Source: an uncultured Mitsuokella sp. (GTDB lineage Bacteria > Bacillota > Negativicutes > Selenomonadales > Selenomonadaceae). Taken from it: 64,000 nt of DNA. Position 1 is the first letter of the stretch, and every line of letters starts with the position of its first letter. The translations under genes were made by a program, and so were the position numbers. Positions 63,592-64,000 of the stretch are shown one piece after another. The stretch covers positions 56,831-120,830 of the forward strand of contig CAMCRT010000001.1 in NCBI GenBank assembly GCA_945877355.1, written 5' to 3'. Under the pieces are notes generated by a model. It saw only the letters and a list, made by a program, of their open reading frames with translations. It was not told where the DNA came from and did not search any database.

Positions 63592-64000
63592 ATGCAATCG
63601 ACATATCTTGCCATCGATCTCAAATCCTTTTATGCCTCCGTGGAGTGCGTGGAGCGGGGGCTGGACCCTCTGACCACGAACCTCGTGGTGGCAGACGCGA
63701 GCCGCTCGGAAAAAACCATCTGCCTGGCGGCGACGCCGGCCCTCAAAGCCTATGGCGTGCCGGGGCGGGCCCGGCTCTTTGAGGTGGTGCAGAAGACGGA
63801 GCGCATCAATCGGGAGCGGAAGCGCCATGCCCCAGGACGAAAATTTTCCGGCGAGTCCTCGGACAGCCGGGAGCTTTCGGCAGACCCCTCCCTTGCCCTT
63901 TCCTACATCGTCGCTCGCCCCCACATGGCCCTTTACCTCGAGTATAGCGCCCGGGTCTTTGCCGTCTACCTGCGCTTCGTCTCCCAGGACGATATCCATA
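63592..64000 (+). CDS. Y-family translesion DNA polymerase (UvrX/DinB-like), N-terminal part
   Basis: 136 codons before the window ends, with no stop. YLAIDLKSFYASVECVERGL holds the first catalytic Asp and the steric-gate Tyr region, then LVVADASRSEKTICLAATPALKAYG matches the UmuC-like Gram-positive UvrX/YqjW group rather than Pol IV proper. GGAGGTGG precedes the ATG. The LexA box upstream supports damage-inducible translesion synthesis. Confidence 0.88.
   Translation, partial: MQSTYLAIDLKSFYASVECVERGLDPLTTNLVVADASRSEKTICLAATPALKAYGVPGRARLFEVVQKTERINRERKRHAPGRKFSGESSDSRELSADPSLALSYIVARPHMALYLEYSARVFAVYLRFVSQDDIH

Noticed and set aside
1..64000. CRISPR arrays, prophage, insertion sequences or rRNA operons
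   Set aside because: No regularly spaced repeats, integrase, transposase or rRNA sequence seen; the dispersed repeats are irregular and intergenic.

Overview
The window reads as chromosome from a Gram-negative-staining (diderm) firmicute of the Negativicutes, most like Selenomonas. Three things support this. GC is high and TTG/GTG starts are frequent. Gene order is classically Firmicutes: yacL-ispD-ispF-cysE-cysS-mrnC-rlmB, SRP RNA-dnaX-ebfC-recR-bofA, mbl-flgF-flgG, and a leucine T-box ahead of leuS. Yet a complete outer-membrane programme is also present: lipid A and Kdo synthesis, Lpt transport, and flagellar L and P rings.

Layout. 1-3 kb: 5' end of recQ, proline symporter putP, a probable 6S RNA and a small heavy-metal-binding membrane protein, all on the minus strand. 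3-8 kb: a divergent FtsZ, tcdA, a chemoreceptor and carD. 8-19 kb: isoprenoid (ispD, ispF), cysteine (cysE, cysS), RNA maturation (mrnC, rlmB, rlmH), thyX, perR and htrA. 19-28 kb: an orphan PTS IIA protein, a protease-bearing flagellin (flagellinolysin), tRNA-Gln, a soluble chemoreceptor, T-box plus leuS, a 675-nt intergenic block that looks like an unidentified structured RNA, a cheY-cheX pair and tRNA-Ser. 28-34 kb: SRP RNA, dnaX-ebfC-recR-bofA and a third chemoreceptor. 33.5-49.3 kb: lpxC-fabZ-lpxA-lpxI-lpxB-msbA-waaA/lpxK fusion-kdsB-kdsA-kdsC-lpxL-like-lptC-lptA-lptB-lptFG, which makes Kdo2-lipid A and moves LPS outward. 49-53 kb: DUF3084 protein, RuvX-like protein, dCMP deaminase, L-lactate dehydrogenase. 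53-61 kb: mbl and flgF-flgG-flgA-flgH-flgI-flgJ (rod and rings), then an AMIN/phosphodiester-glycosidase protein. 61-64 kb: an OPT transporter and the start of an SOS-controlled Y-family polymerase.

The intergenic space carries three repeat systems. Family A/B elements are REP-like paired hairpins flanked by AGACTCCC, found at seven loci. Family C is a 165-175 bp long-hairpin element, found at six loci, whose arms show compensatory changes between copies. The third is a small motif (AG bulge, CCAA/TTGG helix, TC/TC internal loop) seen twice inside the putative 675-nt RNA and twice in an insertion within one family C copy. The RNA and these motifs are the best candidates for something undescribed. 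The flagellinolysin is the most striking protein.
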